This document shows, one piece after another, positions 26,583-35,360 of a stretch of 64,000 bases of DNA. Each line of letters opens with the position of its first letter. Position 1 is the stretch's first letter. The notes under the pieces are model-generated. The model was not told the DNA's origin, did not search any database, and saw nothing but the letters and a program-made list of their open reading frames with translations. Made by a program: the position numbers and the translations under genes. This DNA is from Marinibaculum pumilum (lineage in GTDB: Bacteria > Pseudomonadota > Alphaproteobacteria > Ferrovibrionales > Ferrovibrionaceae), in NCBI RefSeq assembly GCF_042646425.1, contig NZ_JBHRTR010000031.1, positions 1 through 64,000 of the forward strand, read 5' to 3'.

Positions 26583-27815
26583 ATGCGGCGGACTATCGCT
26601 ATCCTGACAATTGCAGTGTCTGTGCTGGCCGGCACCCTGTCCGACGGAACGCGGGCTCTGGCCCAGGACGGGGCCGTACCGGGGGTCACCGACAGCCGGA
26701 TCCTGTTCGGCCAGTCCGCCGCGTTCGAAGGGCCCGCCGCGGCGCTGGGGCGCGACATGCGCACCGGCATCCTGGCCGCCTTCCGGGAGGCGAACGATGC
26801 CGGCGGCGTGCTGGGCCGGCAGCTGGAGCTGGTCTCGCTGGACGACGGCTACGAGCCCGCCCAGGCGATCGCCAATACCCGCCGCCTGATCGAGCAGGAC
26901 CGGGTCTTCGCCCTGATCGGCGAGGTCGGCACGCCCACCTCCCGCGCCGTGCAGCCGCTCGCCACCGAGGCCGGCGTGCCGTTCATCGCGCCGTTCACCG
27001 GCGCCGGCTTCCTGCGGGCGCCGGAGCTGTCCAACGTGGTCAATATCCGTGCCTCCTACGCCCAGGAGACGGAGGCCTGGATCCACCACCTGACCAACGA
27101 CCTGGGACTGAACCGGATCGCCATCCTGTACCAGGACGACAGCTTCGGCCGCGCCGGGCTGGAAGGGGTGCAGGCGGCGCTGGAGCGGCGCGGCATGGCG
27201 CTGGTCGCCGAAGGCGTCTACATGCGCAACACCACGGCGGTGAAGCGGGCGCTGCTGACGATCCGCAAGGCGCAGCCCCAGGCGGTGGTGATCGTCGGCG
27301 CCTATGCGCCGGCCGCCACCTTCATCACGGTCGCGCAGCGGATCGACTTCCGCCCGCTGTTCGTCAACATCTCCTTCGTCGGCAGCAAGGCGCTGGCGGA
27401 AAGCCTGGGTCGGGCCGGCGAGGGGGTGGTCGTCACCCAGGTCGTGCCGCTGCCGACCGATGCCGGCCTGCCATTGGTGGCGGCCTACCAGGCCGCGCTG
27501 CAGCGCCAGGATCCGAAAGCGGAGCCCGGCTTCGTCTCCCTGGAGGGGTATATCGCGGCACGACTGACCATCGCGGTGCTGCAGCGGATGGGCGAGCCCG
27601 TCACCCGGGAGCGTTTCCTGGAGGCGGTGACCGCCAGCGAGGCGATCGACCTGGACGGGCTGGAACTGCGCTTCGGCCCGCGCGACAACCAGGGCCTGGA
27701 CCGGGTCTTCCTGACCGTCCTGCAACGCGACGGCAGCTATCGCGCGGTGGACCGGCTGTCGCGCAGCACCCTGCCGGCGGCGGCCCTGCCGCGCCCGGCC
27801 GACGCCACGCAGTGA
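26583..27815 (+). CDS. Type I periplasmic binding protein, likely sensor subunit
   Basis: A 410-residue secreted protein of the Leu/Ile/Val-binding (Peripla_BP_6, ANF-receptor-like) family. A signal peptide ends near TRALA (about residue 31). Family blocks include ILFGQSAAFEGPAAALGRDM, FREANDAGGVLGRQLELVSLDDGYEP, FALIGEVGTPTSRAVQPLA, AILYQDDSFGRAGLEG and the VVIVGAYAP strand. No branched-chain permease or ATPase gene is near. Instead the stop codon overlaps the start of a transmembrane class III cyclase as GTGA. That arrangement suggests this protein captures a ligand and presents it to the cyclase rather than to a transporter, as TorT does for TorS. The ligand is unknown; amino acids or small organic acids are usual for the family. 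Confidence 0.85.
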   Translation: MRRTIAILTIAVSVLAGTLSDGTRALAQDGAVPGVTDSRILFGQSAAFEGPAAALGRDMRTGILAAFREANDAGGVLGRQLELVSLDDGYEPAQAIANTRRLIEQDRVFALIGEVGTPTSRAVQPLATEAGVPFIAPFTGAGFLRAPELSNVVNIRASYAQETEAWIHHLTNDLGLNRIAILYQDDSFGRAGLEGVQAALERRGMALVAEGVYMRNTTAVKRALLTIRKAQPQAVVIVGAYAPAATFITVAQRIDFRPLFVNISFVGSKALAESLGRAGEGVVVTQVVPLPTDAGLPLVAAYQAALQRQDPKAEPGFVSLEGYIAARLTIAVLQRMGEPVTRERFLEAVTASEAIDLDGLELRFGPRDNQGLDRVFLTVLQRDGSYRAVDRLSRSTLPAAALPRPADATQ

Positions 27816-30769
27816 AGGGCAGGGAACGGGGGGCGGTGGCCGGCACCGCGTCCGCCCCGGTCCGCTTCGGCATCAAGGCGCGCCTGTTCCTGGCGGTCGG
27901 CCTGCTGGTCCTGCTGACCCTGCTGGCCAGCCTGGTGGCCTGGATCGTCTTCCGCGACATCGAGGCGGCGGTCGGCCGGGTGACGGCGCAGAGCCTGCCG
28001 GCGATGGTCACCGCCCTGTCGCTGGAGGAGATGAGTTCCGAGGTCGCTGCCGCGGCGCCGGCGCTCGCCGCCTCCGCCACCGCCGCGGAACTGGCGCGGC
28101 GCGAGGCGCGGATGGACCGCAGGCTGGCCGACATGGCCGGGCTGGTGGAACAGCTACGCTCCGCCGAACTGGTGCCGGAGGCGACGGCGCATCTGACCGG
28201 CCACCAGGCCCAGGTCGGGGCGACCCTGGAGGACCTGACCGCATCGACAGGGGCCGCGCTGCGCGACGGCGACCGGCGGGAAGTGCTGGTTGCCCGCCTG
28301 GCGGACCGGCACCAGAAGTTCGCGGAGACCCTGGAGCCGCTGATCGACGATGCCGTGTTCGACATGGTGATCAGCGGCGAGCGCGAGGCGAGCCAGGGGC
28401 GGCGCGCGATCTCCCGCCTGGTGGAGGGCGGCGTCGGCCGGATCGACGCCCTTCTGACCATCGAATCGCAGACCAACCTGGCGGCCGGCCTGATGGGCCA
28501 GGCAGCCTTCGTCGAGGATCCTGCGCGACTGCCGCCCCTGGAGGAACGCTTCACTGCCGCGGCGGATACCATCCGGCGCCGGCTGCAGGACTTGGCGCCG
28601 CGCGGCGGCATTGCCGGCGGCGAACTCGGTGCGCTGCAGGAGGCGGTGGAGGCGATGCTCGCCTATGGCGACCCGGCCGGCGGCATCTTCGCCCAGCGCG
28701 CGGCCGTCGCCGGCGGCGGTGGCACGGGAGAGGAGGTGGCGGTCCTGGGCCAGGAGGCCGCGGCGATGCGGCAGGCGCACGAGGCGCTGCTGCTGCAGCT
28801 GGCGCCGATGGTCGACGACGCCTCCTTCAACCTGGTGACCGAGACGGCCGAGGTCTCCCGCACCAGCGGCGAGATCGTCACTGGCCTGATCGACATCGGC
28901 ACCAGCCTGCTGCACACCCTGCTGACCATCCGGGCGGAGGGCAACCTGGTCTGGGGCCTGTTGTCGGATGCCGCCAACGTGCCGGATCCCAGCATGCTGG
29001 GGCCGCTGACGGAGCGCTTCACGGCCGCCGAGGCCACGATCGCCCGGATGCTGGCGGAGCTGCCGCCGACCCTGCATCCGGAGCCGATCAAGGCGGCGGC
29101 GTCGGGCCTGCTGGACTTTGGCCGCGGCGAGGACAGCCTGTTCACGACGCGCCGCGACGAGCTGCACCACCAGGCGCAGGCGGCCGCCGCGCTGGAGGAC
29201 AGCCGCCGTCTGGCGGACGCGATCGGCACGGAGGTCGCCGCATTGGTCCGGGCCGCCCGGGCCCAGAGCGAGGCGGCGGCGAGCGGCACCTCCGCCGCGA
29301 TCAGTGCCGGCCAGCTGGCGATGTTGCTCTTCACCGCGATCAGCCTGGTCGCGGCGGCGATCCTGCTCGGCCTCTATGTGGTGCCGCAGATCCTGCATCC
29401 GCTGGAACGGATCACCGCCTCGATGTCGGCCCTGGCCGGCGGCGACACGGCGGTGGACATTCCCGGCCGCGACCGCCGCGACGAGCTGGGCCGGATGGCG
29501 CAGGCGCTGGGCGTGTTCCGCGACACGGCGATCGAGATGCAGCAGAGCAACCTGCGTGAGATCCGCGAGACCCGGTCGCGCCTGCAGGACGCGATCGAGA
29601 GCATCTCGGAGGGCTTCTCCCTCTACGATTCCGACGACCGGCTGGTGGTCGCCAACACCAAGTACCAGCAGCTGATGCATCCCGGGCTGGCCGGCGAGGT
29701 GGTGCCCGGCATGACCTTCGAGCAGATCATCCGCCGCTCCGCGGAGCGCGGCTATGTGCAGGATGCCAAGGGCCGGGTCGACGAATGGGTGGCGGAGCGG
29801 GTCGCCAAGCACCGCAATCCGGGACCGGCCCATATCCACCGTCGCGGCGAGCTGTGGGTGCTGGTGTCGGAGCGCAAGACCGAGGATGGCGGCACGGTGG
29901 CGCTCTATTCCGACATCACCGAGCTGAAGCAGCGCGAGCAGGAGCTGGCCAGCAAGACCCAGGCGCTGGAGCAGCTCTCCAGCCAGCTTGCGAAGTATCT
30001 GTCGCCGCAGGTCTACGAGAGCATCTTCACCGGCCGGCAGGAGGTGAAGATCGCCAGCCAGCGCAAGAAGCTGACGGTGTTCTTCTCCGACATCGCCGGC
30101 TTCACCGAGACCGCCGACCGGATGGAATCGGAGGACCTGACCCAGGTCCTGAACCAGTACCTGACCGAGATGTCGAAGATCGCGCTCGCCCACGGCGCCA
30201 CCATCGACAAGTATGTCGGCGACGCGATCGTCATCTTCTTCGGCGACCCGACCTCGAAGGGTGTGCGCGAGGACGCGCTGGCCTGCCTGCGGATGGCGGT
30301 GGAGATGCGGCAGCGGATGCGCCAGCTGCAGAAGATCTGGCGCGATGCCGGCATCGAGAAGCCGATGCAGACCCGGATGGGCATCAATACCGGCTATTGC
30401 ACCGTCGGCAATTTCGGCAGCGAAGACCGGATGGACTACACCATCATCGGCGGCGGCGTGAACCTGGCCGCGCGGCTGGAAACGGCGGCGCCGCCGGGCG
30501 AGATCCTGGTCTCCTACGAGACCCATGCCCTGGTGAAGGACGAGATCGCCTGCGAGGAGCATGGCAAGATCACGGTGAAGGGGATCGCCGAGCCGGTCAC
30601 CACCTACCGCGTGCTGGACGCGGAGGAGGCTGCGGCCCAGGCGCAGCGCCGGATCCGTGCCGAGGCGGCGCATCTGAAGCTGGAGGCCGATCCCGACCTG
30701 ATGTCGCCGACGGAGCGGGCGGAGGCGCAGGCCATGCTGCGCCAGGCGCTGGAGCGGCTGTCCGGCTGA
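27812..30769 (+). CDS. Transmembrane class III adenylate/guanylate cyclase
   Basis: A 985-residue receptor cyclase. A membrane helix (about 25-47) is followed by a very long helical periplasmic region (about 48-500) containing two similar modules (about 174-262 and 330-421). Then come a second membrane helix (about 502-526), a HAMP domain (about 527-580), a PAS-like domain starting near SISEGFSLYDSDDR, a short coiled coil and a class III catalytic domain (about 750-935). Catalytic features are FFSDIAGFT (first metal Asp), IDKYVGDAIVIFFGD (second metal Asp and base-contact Lys) and MDYTIIGGGVNLAARLE. The Lys and Asp-Tyr-Thr context favours ATP over GTP. Start GTG 27812 overlaps the binding-protein stop; GTG 27836 is an alternative. 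It probably makes cAMP in response to the paired binding protein. Confidence 0.88.
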   Translation: MKGRERGAVAGTASAPVRFGIKARLFLAVGLLVLLTLLASLVAWIVFRDIEAAVGRVTAQSLPAMVTALSLEEMSSEVAAAAPALAASATAAELARREARMDRRLADMAGLVEQLRSAELVPEATAHLTGHQAQVGATLEDLTASTGAALRDGDRREVLVARLADRHQKFAETLEPLIDDAVFDMVISGEREASQGRRAISRLVEGGVGRIDALLTIESQTNLAAGLMGQAAFVEDPARLPPLEERFTAAADTIRRRLQDLAPRGGIAGGELGALQEAVEAMLAYGDPAGGIFAQRAAVAGGGGTGEEVAVLGQEAAAMRQAHEALLLQLAPMVDDASFNLVTETAEVSRTSGEIVTGLIDIGTSLLHTLLTIRAEGNLVWGLLSDAANVPDPSMLGPLTERFTAAEATIARMLAELPPTLHPEPIKAAASGLLDFGRGEDSLFTTRRDELHHQAQAAAALEDSRRLADAIGTEVAALVRAARAQSEAAASGTSAAISAGQLAMLLFTAISLVAAAILLGLYVVPQILHPLERITASMSALAGGDTAVDIPGRDRRDELGRMAQALGVFRDTAIEMQQSNLREIRETRSRLQDAIESISEGFSLYDSDDRLVVANTKYQQLMHPGLAGEVVPGMTFEQIIRRSAERGYVQDAKGRVDEWVAERVAKHRNPGPAHIHRRGELWVLVSERKTEDGGTVALYSDITELKQREQELASKTQALEQLSSQLAKYLSPQVYESIFTGRQEVKIASQRKKLTVFFSDIAGFTETADRMESEDLTQVLNQYLTEMSKIALAHGATIDKYVGDAIVIFFGDPTSKGVREDALACLRMAVEMRQRMRQLQKIWRDAGIEKPMQTRMGINTGYCTVGNFGSEDRMDYTIIGGGVNLAARLETAAPPGEILVSYETHALVKDEIACEEHGKITVKGIAEPVTTYRVLDAEEAAAQAQRRIRAEAAHLKLEADPDLMSPTERAEAQAMLRQALERLSG

Positions 30770-30869
30770 ACCTGCGTCAGTTTGCGGCCGTTACAACCTC
30801 CGGTCTGTCGTCCTACCAAGGGGCATGCGCGGGCGGCCGATCCGCCGTGGCACCGGCACGGAGAGGGCG

Positions 30870-31577
30870 ATGGCCGACCTCACCTTTCGCACCGAGGGGC
30901 TGACGAAGGTCTATGGCGAGGGGCCGGCGGCGGTGCATGCGCTGCGCGGCGTCGACCTGGAGATCCCGCACGGCGAACTGGTGGTGCTGCTGGGCCCGTC
31001 GGGCAGCGGCAAGTCGACCCTGCTGAACATCCTGGGCGGGCTCGACCGGCCCAGCGGCGGCCATGCCTGGTTCCGCGACACGGAGCTGTCCGCCCTCGAC
31101 GATGACGGGCTGACCCGCTACCGGCGCGACCATGTCGGCTTCGTCTTCCAGTTCTACAACCTGATGCCCAGCCTGACGGCGCTGGAGAATGTCGAGCTGG
31201 TGACCGAGATCGCGCCCGACCCGCTGCCGGCGCGGGAGGCGTTGTTCCTGGTCGGGCTGGGCGAGCGGGTGGGGCATTTCCCGGCCGAGCTGTCCGGTGG
31301 CGAGCAGCAGCGGGTCGCCATCGCCCGCGCGATCGCCAAGCGCCCCACCGTCCTGTTCTGCGACGAGCCGACCGGCGCGCTGGATTCCCGGACCGGCACC
31401 GCGGTGCTGCAGGTCCTGCAGGACCTTAACAGCCGCATGGACACCACGGTCCTGATCGTCACCCATGCCGCCGCCACCGCGCGGCTGGCCGACCGGGTGA
31501 TCCATTTCGCCGATGGCCGCATCCGCGAGGTGGTGCGGAATGCGGAACCGGTCGCCGCGACCGAGATCGCCTGGTAG
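30870..31577 (+). CDS. ABC exporter ATPase (MacB/LolD/DevA-like)
   Basis: A 235-residue ATP-binding protein of the type that works with FtsX-like permeases. Walker A is GPSGSGKST, the Q loop is in FVFQFYNLMPSLTALENV, the signature is LSGGEQQRVAIARA, and Walker B with D loop is CDEPTGALD. The FYNL(M/I)PxLTAxEN pattern is diagnostic of the LolD/MacB/DevA branch. ATG 30870 has a GGAGAGGG site. The permease gene begins 8 bases after the stop and the adaptor gene 3 bases after that, so the three genes form one exporter operon. Confidence 0.88.
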   Translation: MADLTFRTEGLTKVYGEGPAAVHALRGVDLEIPHGELVVLLGPSGSGKSTLLNILGGLDRPSGGHAWFRDTELSALDDDGLTRYRRDHVGFVFQFYNLMPSLTALENVELVTEIAPDPLPAREALFLVGLGERVGHFPAELSGGEQQRVAIARAIAKRPTVLFCDEPTGALDSRTGTAVLQVLQDLNSRMDTTVLIVTHAAATARLADRVIHFADGRIREVVRNAEPVAATEIAW

Positions 31578-31585
31578 CGCCGGCC

Positions 31586-33967
31586 ATGCGACCGACCTTC
31601 ACCGCCCTGGACCGGAAGCTCGTCCGCGACCTGTGGCGGATCCGCGGCCAGGCGCTGGCCATCGCCCTGGTGATCGGCTCCGGCATCGCGCTCTACGTGA
31701 TGTCGGCCGGCATGCTGGCGGCCCTGTCCGATACCCGCGCCGCCTATTACGAGCAGTACCGCTTCGCCGACATCTTCGCGCCGACGGTGCGCGCGCCGCG
31801 CCGCACCCTGGCGCAGATCGCCGACCTGCCGGGGGTGACCGCGGTCGCCGGTCGTGTGGCGGCGCAGGTCCTGGTCGACCTGCCGGAGGAGGCGGCGCCG
31901 GTCTCCGGCCGGGCGGTGTCGCTGCCGGCGGGCGGCAATGGGGCCGGTGCGGCGAACCGGATCCACCTGGTCTCCGGCCGCCTGCCCGAAGCCGGCGCCG
32001 CCGATGAGGCGTTGCTGCTGGCCCCCTTCGCGGAGGCGCGCGGGCTGGGCCCCGGCGACCGGCTGCAGGTGACGATGAACGGGCGCCGGCGGGCGCTGGC
32101 GATCACCGGCACTGCGCTGTCGCCGGAGCATGTCTATTCGATCCCGCCGGGGGAACTGACCCCCGACGACCGCCGCTTCGCCGTGGTCTGGCTGGACGGC
32201 GACAGCCTGGCCGCGGCGTTCGACCTGGACGGCGCCTATAACGAGGCCCTGGTGACCCTGTCGCCCGGCGCCTCGGCACCGGCCACGATCGCCGGCATCG
32301 ACCGGATCCTGGCGCCCTATGGCGGCACCGGCGCCTATCCGCGCAGCGACCATGTCTCCGACCGCTTCCTGACCGAGGACCTGAAGCAGCTGCACATGAT
32401 GGGGCGGGTTCTGCCGCCGATCTTCCTGGCGGTGGCGGCCTTCCTGCTGAACATCGTGGTGTCCCGCCTGATCGAGTCCGAGCGCCAGGAGATCGGCCTG
32501 ATGAAGGCCTTCGGCTATGGCGACCGCCAGGTGGCCGGGCATTATGCCCGCTTCGTCGCCGCGATCGTCCTGGCCGGCGGGCTGTTCGGCTGCGCCACCG
32601 GCAACTGGCTGGGGGCGGAGATCGCCCGCGTCTACCAGCAGTTCTACCACTTCCCCTACCTGATCTTCCGGCCGCCGCCGGCGGCGATGGCGGTCGCGGT
32701 CGCCGCCGCCCTGGCGGCCGCGGCGCTGGGGGTCGTCCTGGCGGTGCGCCGCGCGGTGCGGCTGACCCCGGCGGAGGCGATGCGGCCGCCGGCGCCGCAG
32801 GTCTATGCCCGTGCCGCGGGCGGCCTGCGCCGGCTGGAAGGTCTGCTCGACCAGCCCAGTCGCATGGTGCTGCGGCGCCTGGCGCGACAGCCGCTGCGCG
32901 CCGGCCTGACCTGCTTCGGCATCGCCGCGGCGATGGCGCTCACCGTCACCATGAACTTCAACCGCGACGCGGTGGCGGCGATGATCGACATCAGCTTCCA
33001 CGTCGCGGAGCGGGCGGATGTCACCGTCACCTTCCGGGAGCCGCGCGGCCCGGACGCGGCGCTGGCGCTGCGGCAGATGGACGGCGTGATGGCGGCGGAG
33101 CCGGTGCGCGAGGTCGCCGTGCGGCTGGTGGGCGGCCGTTCCAGCCGGCTGGGGAGCATCACCGGGCTGGGGCCGCAGCCCCGCCTGAGCCGGGCCCTGA
33201 CCGCCGACCTGGCGCCGGTGGCGATGCCGGAGCGCGGCATCGTCCTGTCGCGGGCGCTGGCGGAGCTGCTGGGCCTCTCCGCCGGCGAACAGGTGCTGGT
33301 CGAGGTGCGGGAGGGACGCCGGCCCACCCTCTCCGTCCCGATTGCCGGTATCGCCGACACCCTGATCGGCACCGGCGCCTATATGGACCTGGAGCGGCTG
33401 AACCGCCTGGCGGGGGAGGGGCCGCGGATCTCCGCCGTGCATCTGAGCGTCGACCCGGCGCAGATCGAGGCCCTGGCGGCAGGGCTGAAGGAGATGCCGC
33501 AGGTCGCCGGCGTCAGCATCCGGGCCGACGCGAAGGCGGCCTTCCGGCGCATGGTGGACGAGGGCTCCGGCGTGTTCCGCTGGACGATGACCCTGTTCGC
33601 CGCCCTGATCGCCATCGGCGTGGTCTACAACGCGGCACGGATCGCGCTGGCGGAACGGGCGCGGGACCTCGCCTCGTTGCGGGTGCTCGGCCTGACCAGG
33701 GGGGAGGCCGGCTACATCCTGCTGGGGGAGCTGGCGGTGCTGACCCTGCTGGCCCTGCCGCTGGGCGCCGTGCTGGGCTATGGCCTGTCGCTGTTCATCG
33801 CCGATGCCTTCTCCACCGACCTGTACCGGATCCCGGTGGTGATCGCGCCGGACGGCTATGGCAATGCGGCGCTGGTGGTGCTGGGGGCGGCCCTCGTCTC
33901 CGGCTGGCTGGTGCAGCGGGACGTGGCGCGGCTGGACCTTGTGGCCGTTCTGAAGACGCGGGAGTAG
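31586..33967 (+). CDS. FtsX-family ABC exporter permease, double-domain
   Basis: A 793-residue inner-membrane permease with two FtsX-like halves. The first has an N-terminal membrane segment (about 20-42), a large periplasmic domain, and three segments around 275-400 with the ESERQEIGLMKAFGYGDRQV coupling helix. The second repeats this pattern from about 430 and ends with segments near 665-780 and ERARDLASLRVLGLTRGEAG. This double layout differs from the single-repeat DevC or MacB fusion forms and resembles large permeases of unknown substrate. It lies between its ATPase and a HlyD-type adaptor. The cargo may be a lipid, peptide or glycolipid. No outer-membrane channel gene is adjacent. Confidence 0.85.
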   Translation: MRPTFTALDRKLVRDLWRIRGQALAIALVIGSGIALYVMSAGMLAALSDTRAAYYEQYRFADIFAPTVRAPRRTLAQIADLPGVTAVAGRVAAQVLVDLPEEAAPVSGRAVSLPAGGNGAGAANRIHLVSGRLPEAGAADEALLLAPFAEARGLGPGDRLQVTMNGRRRALAITGTALSPEHVYSIPPGELTPDDRRFAVVWLDGDSLAAAFDLDGAYNEALVTLSPGASAPATIAGIDRILAPYGGTGAYPRSDHVSDRFLTEDLKQLHMMGRVLPPIFLAVAAFLLNIVVSRLIESERQEIGLMKAFGYGDRQVAGHYARFVAAIVLAGGLFGCATGNWLGAEIARVYQQFYHFPYLIFRPPPAAMAVAVAAALAAAALGVVLAVRRAVRLTPAEAMRPPAPQVYARAAGGLRRLEGLLDQPSRMVLRRLARQPLRAGLTCFGIAAAMALTVTMNFNRDAVAAMIDISFHVAERADVTVTFREPRGPDAALALRQMDGVMAAEPVREVAVRLVGGRSSRLGSITGLGPQPRLSRALTADLAPVAMPERGIVLSRALAELLGLSAGEQVLVEVREGRRPTLSVPIAGIADTLIGTGAYMDLERLNRLAGEGPRISAVHLSVDPAQIEALAAGLKEMPQVAGVSIRADAKAAFRRMVDEGSGVFRWTMTLFAALIAIGVVYNAARIALAERARDLASLRVLGLTRGEAGYILLGELAVLTLLALPLGAVLGYGLSLFIADAFSTDLYRIPVVIAPDGYGNAALVVLGAALVSGWLVQRDVARLDLVAVLKTRE

Positions 33968-33970
33968 CGC

Positions 33971-35326
33971 ATGACCGGGCGCGACGGTGCCGAAGAGACG
34001 AAGACGAAGGCTGTGCCGATGCGGCGGCGCCTGCTCACCAGGGGGCGCCTGACCCTGCTGCTGGCGCTGCTGCTCGCGGCGGCCCTGGTCAATGCCTTCT
34101 GGCCGCGGCCGGTCCTGGTGGACCTGGGCGAGGTGCGCCGCACCGCCCTGCAGGTGAATGTGGAGGAGGAGGCGAAGACCCGGGTGCGGGAGGCTTATGT
34201 CGTCTCCGCGCCCGTCACGGGCCGCCTGCTGCGGATCGAGGCGGAGCCCGGCGACCGGGTGGAGGGGCAGGCGACGCAGCTGGCGCGGCTGCTGCCGGGC
34301 GAGCCGGCCTTCCTGGACCTGCGGGCGGAAAGCCAGGCCCGCGCCGACATGGAAAGCGCGGAGGCGGCGCTGGCCCTCGCCAAGGCGGAGGAGGAGCGCG
34401 CCCGCGCCGAGCTGACCTTCGCCGGCACCGAGCTGGACCGGGCCCGCAAGCTGCTGGAGCGCGGCGTGATCTCGCAGGCCCATCTCGACCGGCTCGCCCT
34501 GGCGCATGCCTCCGCCCAGGCCGCCCTGCAGACGGCGCGCGCCGCGGTGCGGGTCCGCCAGGCGGAGATGGCGAATGTCGAGGCCCGCCTGCTGGGGCCC
34601 CGCGGCAACGGTTCGGGCGGCAACGGTTCGGGGGGCAACGGTTCGGGCGGCAACGGGCCGGACGGCGGCCTCGCAACGGGTCAGGCGCTGGCGGAGGCCG
34701 GTCCCCACACGGTCACCATCCGCGCACCGGTCGGCGGCGTCGTGCTGCAGGTACTCCAGGAAAGCGAGGCGATGGTGCTGGCCGGCACGCCGATCCTGGT
34801 GATCGGCGACCCGCTGTCCGACCTGGAGGTAGTCGCGGAGCTGCTGTCCACCGACGCGGTCCGGGTCGCCGAGGGCGATCCGGTGATGATCGACGCCTGG
34901 GGCGGTGGTGCGCCGCTGCACGGCGAGGTGGTGCGGGTGGAACCCTACGGCTTCACCAAGGTCTCTGCCCTGGGGGTGGAAGAGCAGCGCGTGAACGCGG
35001 TGATCCGCATCATCGACCCGCCGCAGGAGCGCCCTGGGCTGGGCCATGGCTTCCGGGTCACGGTCCGCATCGTGGTCTGGGAAGCCGCCGACCTGCTGAC
35101 GGTGCCGTCCAGCGCCCTGTTCCGCAACGGCGCCGAATGGGCGGTCTTCGTGGCGGAGGACGGCCGCGCCCGCATGCGCCCAGTGGCGATCGGCCACAAC
35201 AACGGCATCCGCGCGGAAGTTCTGGACGGGCTGTCGGCCGGCGACGATGTGGTCCTCTATCCCTCCGACCGGATTGCCGACGGCATGCGGGTGGCGCAGC
35301 GCCAGGTCACGGCGCCGGGCGACTGA
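33971..35326 (+). CDS. HlyD/DevB-type periplasmic adaptor protein
   Basis: A 451-residue membrane-fusion protein linking the ABC exporter to the periplasm or outer membrane. One N-terminal membrane segment (about 28-44) is followed by a biotinyl-lipoyl half (VREAYVVSAPVTGRLLRI), a long coiled-coil hairpin (about 105-205), the second lipoyl half (VTIRAPVGGVVLQVLQ) and beta-barrel domains. Just past the coiled coil is a Gly/Asn/Ser linker built from three GNGSG units, encoded by a 15-bp tandem repeat (separate entry). A start at ATG 33971 is 3 bases past the permease stop. The last gene of the exporter operon, it converges on a chemoreceptor gene. Confidence 0.85.
   Translation: MTGRDGAEETKTKAVPMRRRLLTRGRLTLLLALLLAAALVNAFWPRPVLVDLGEVRRTALQVNVEEEAKTRVREAYVVSAPVTGRLLRIEAEPGDRVEGQATQLARLLPGEPAFLDLRAESQARADMESAEAALALAKAEEERARAELTFAGTELDRARKLLERGVISQAHLDRLALAHASAQAALQTARAAVRVRQAEMANVEARLLGPRGNGSGGNGSGGNGSGGNGPDGGLATGQALAEAGPHTVTIRAPVGGVVLQVLQESEAMVLAGTPILVIGDPLSDLEVVAELLSTDAVRVAEGDPVMIDAWGGGAPLHGEVVRVEPYGFTKVSALGVEEQRVNAVIRIIDPPQERPGLGHGFRVTVRIVVWEAADLLTVPSSALFRNGAEWAVFVAEDGRARMRPVAIGHNNGIRAEVLDGLSAGDDVVLYPSDRIADGMRVAQRQVTAPGD
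34604..34657 (+). repeat. 15-bp tandem repeat coding for a GNGSG linker
   Basis: Three near-perfect copies of GGCAACGGTTCGGGC (34604-34618, 34619-34633, 34634-34648) and a partial fourth lie inside the adaptor gene. As each unit is a multiple of three, gain or loss of copies would change linker length without a frameshift. The repeat codes for a flexible Gly/Asn/Ser segment at about residues 212-229. Confidence 0.85.
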
Positions 35327-35342
35327 GCGGAAGCGGTCCGCG

Positions 35343-35357
35343 CCGCCCCGGGGGCGG
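35343..35357. terminator. GC hairpin between convergent genes
   Basis: CCGCCC and GGGCGG form a 6-bp stem around a CGG loop in the 34-base gap between the adaptor stop and the chemoreceptor stop. There is no U-run. The location suggests a terminator, but in DNA this GC-rich such short stems arise easily. Confidence 0.25.
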
Positions 35358-35360
35358 TGG

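Noticed and set aside
26579..27811. In-frame upstream extension of the cyclase across the binding-protein gene
   Set aside because: It would overlap the binding protein entirely in another frame and has no protein-like composition; the GTG at 27812 gives a normal overlap start.
28154..30673. Antisense frame of over 800 codons opposite the cyclase gene
   Set aside because: Shadow frame; the cyclase motifs are intact on the plus strand.
34604..34657. Tandem repeat as a possible CRISPR or regulatory array
   Set aside because: Units are contiguous with no spacers and are in frame within the adaptor gene.
31154..35197. Very long antisense frame (over 1300 codons) opposite the ABC exporter genes
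   Set aside because: Composition is a His/Gln/Arg/Gly-rich shadow typical of high-GC DNA, with no domain pattern; three well-supported genes occupy the other strand.
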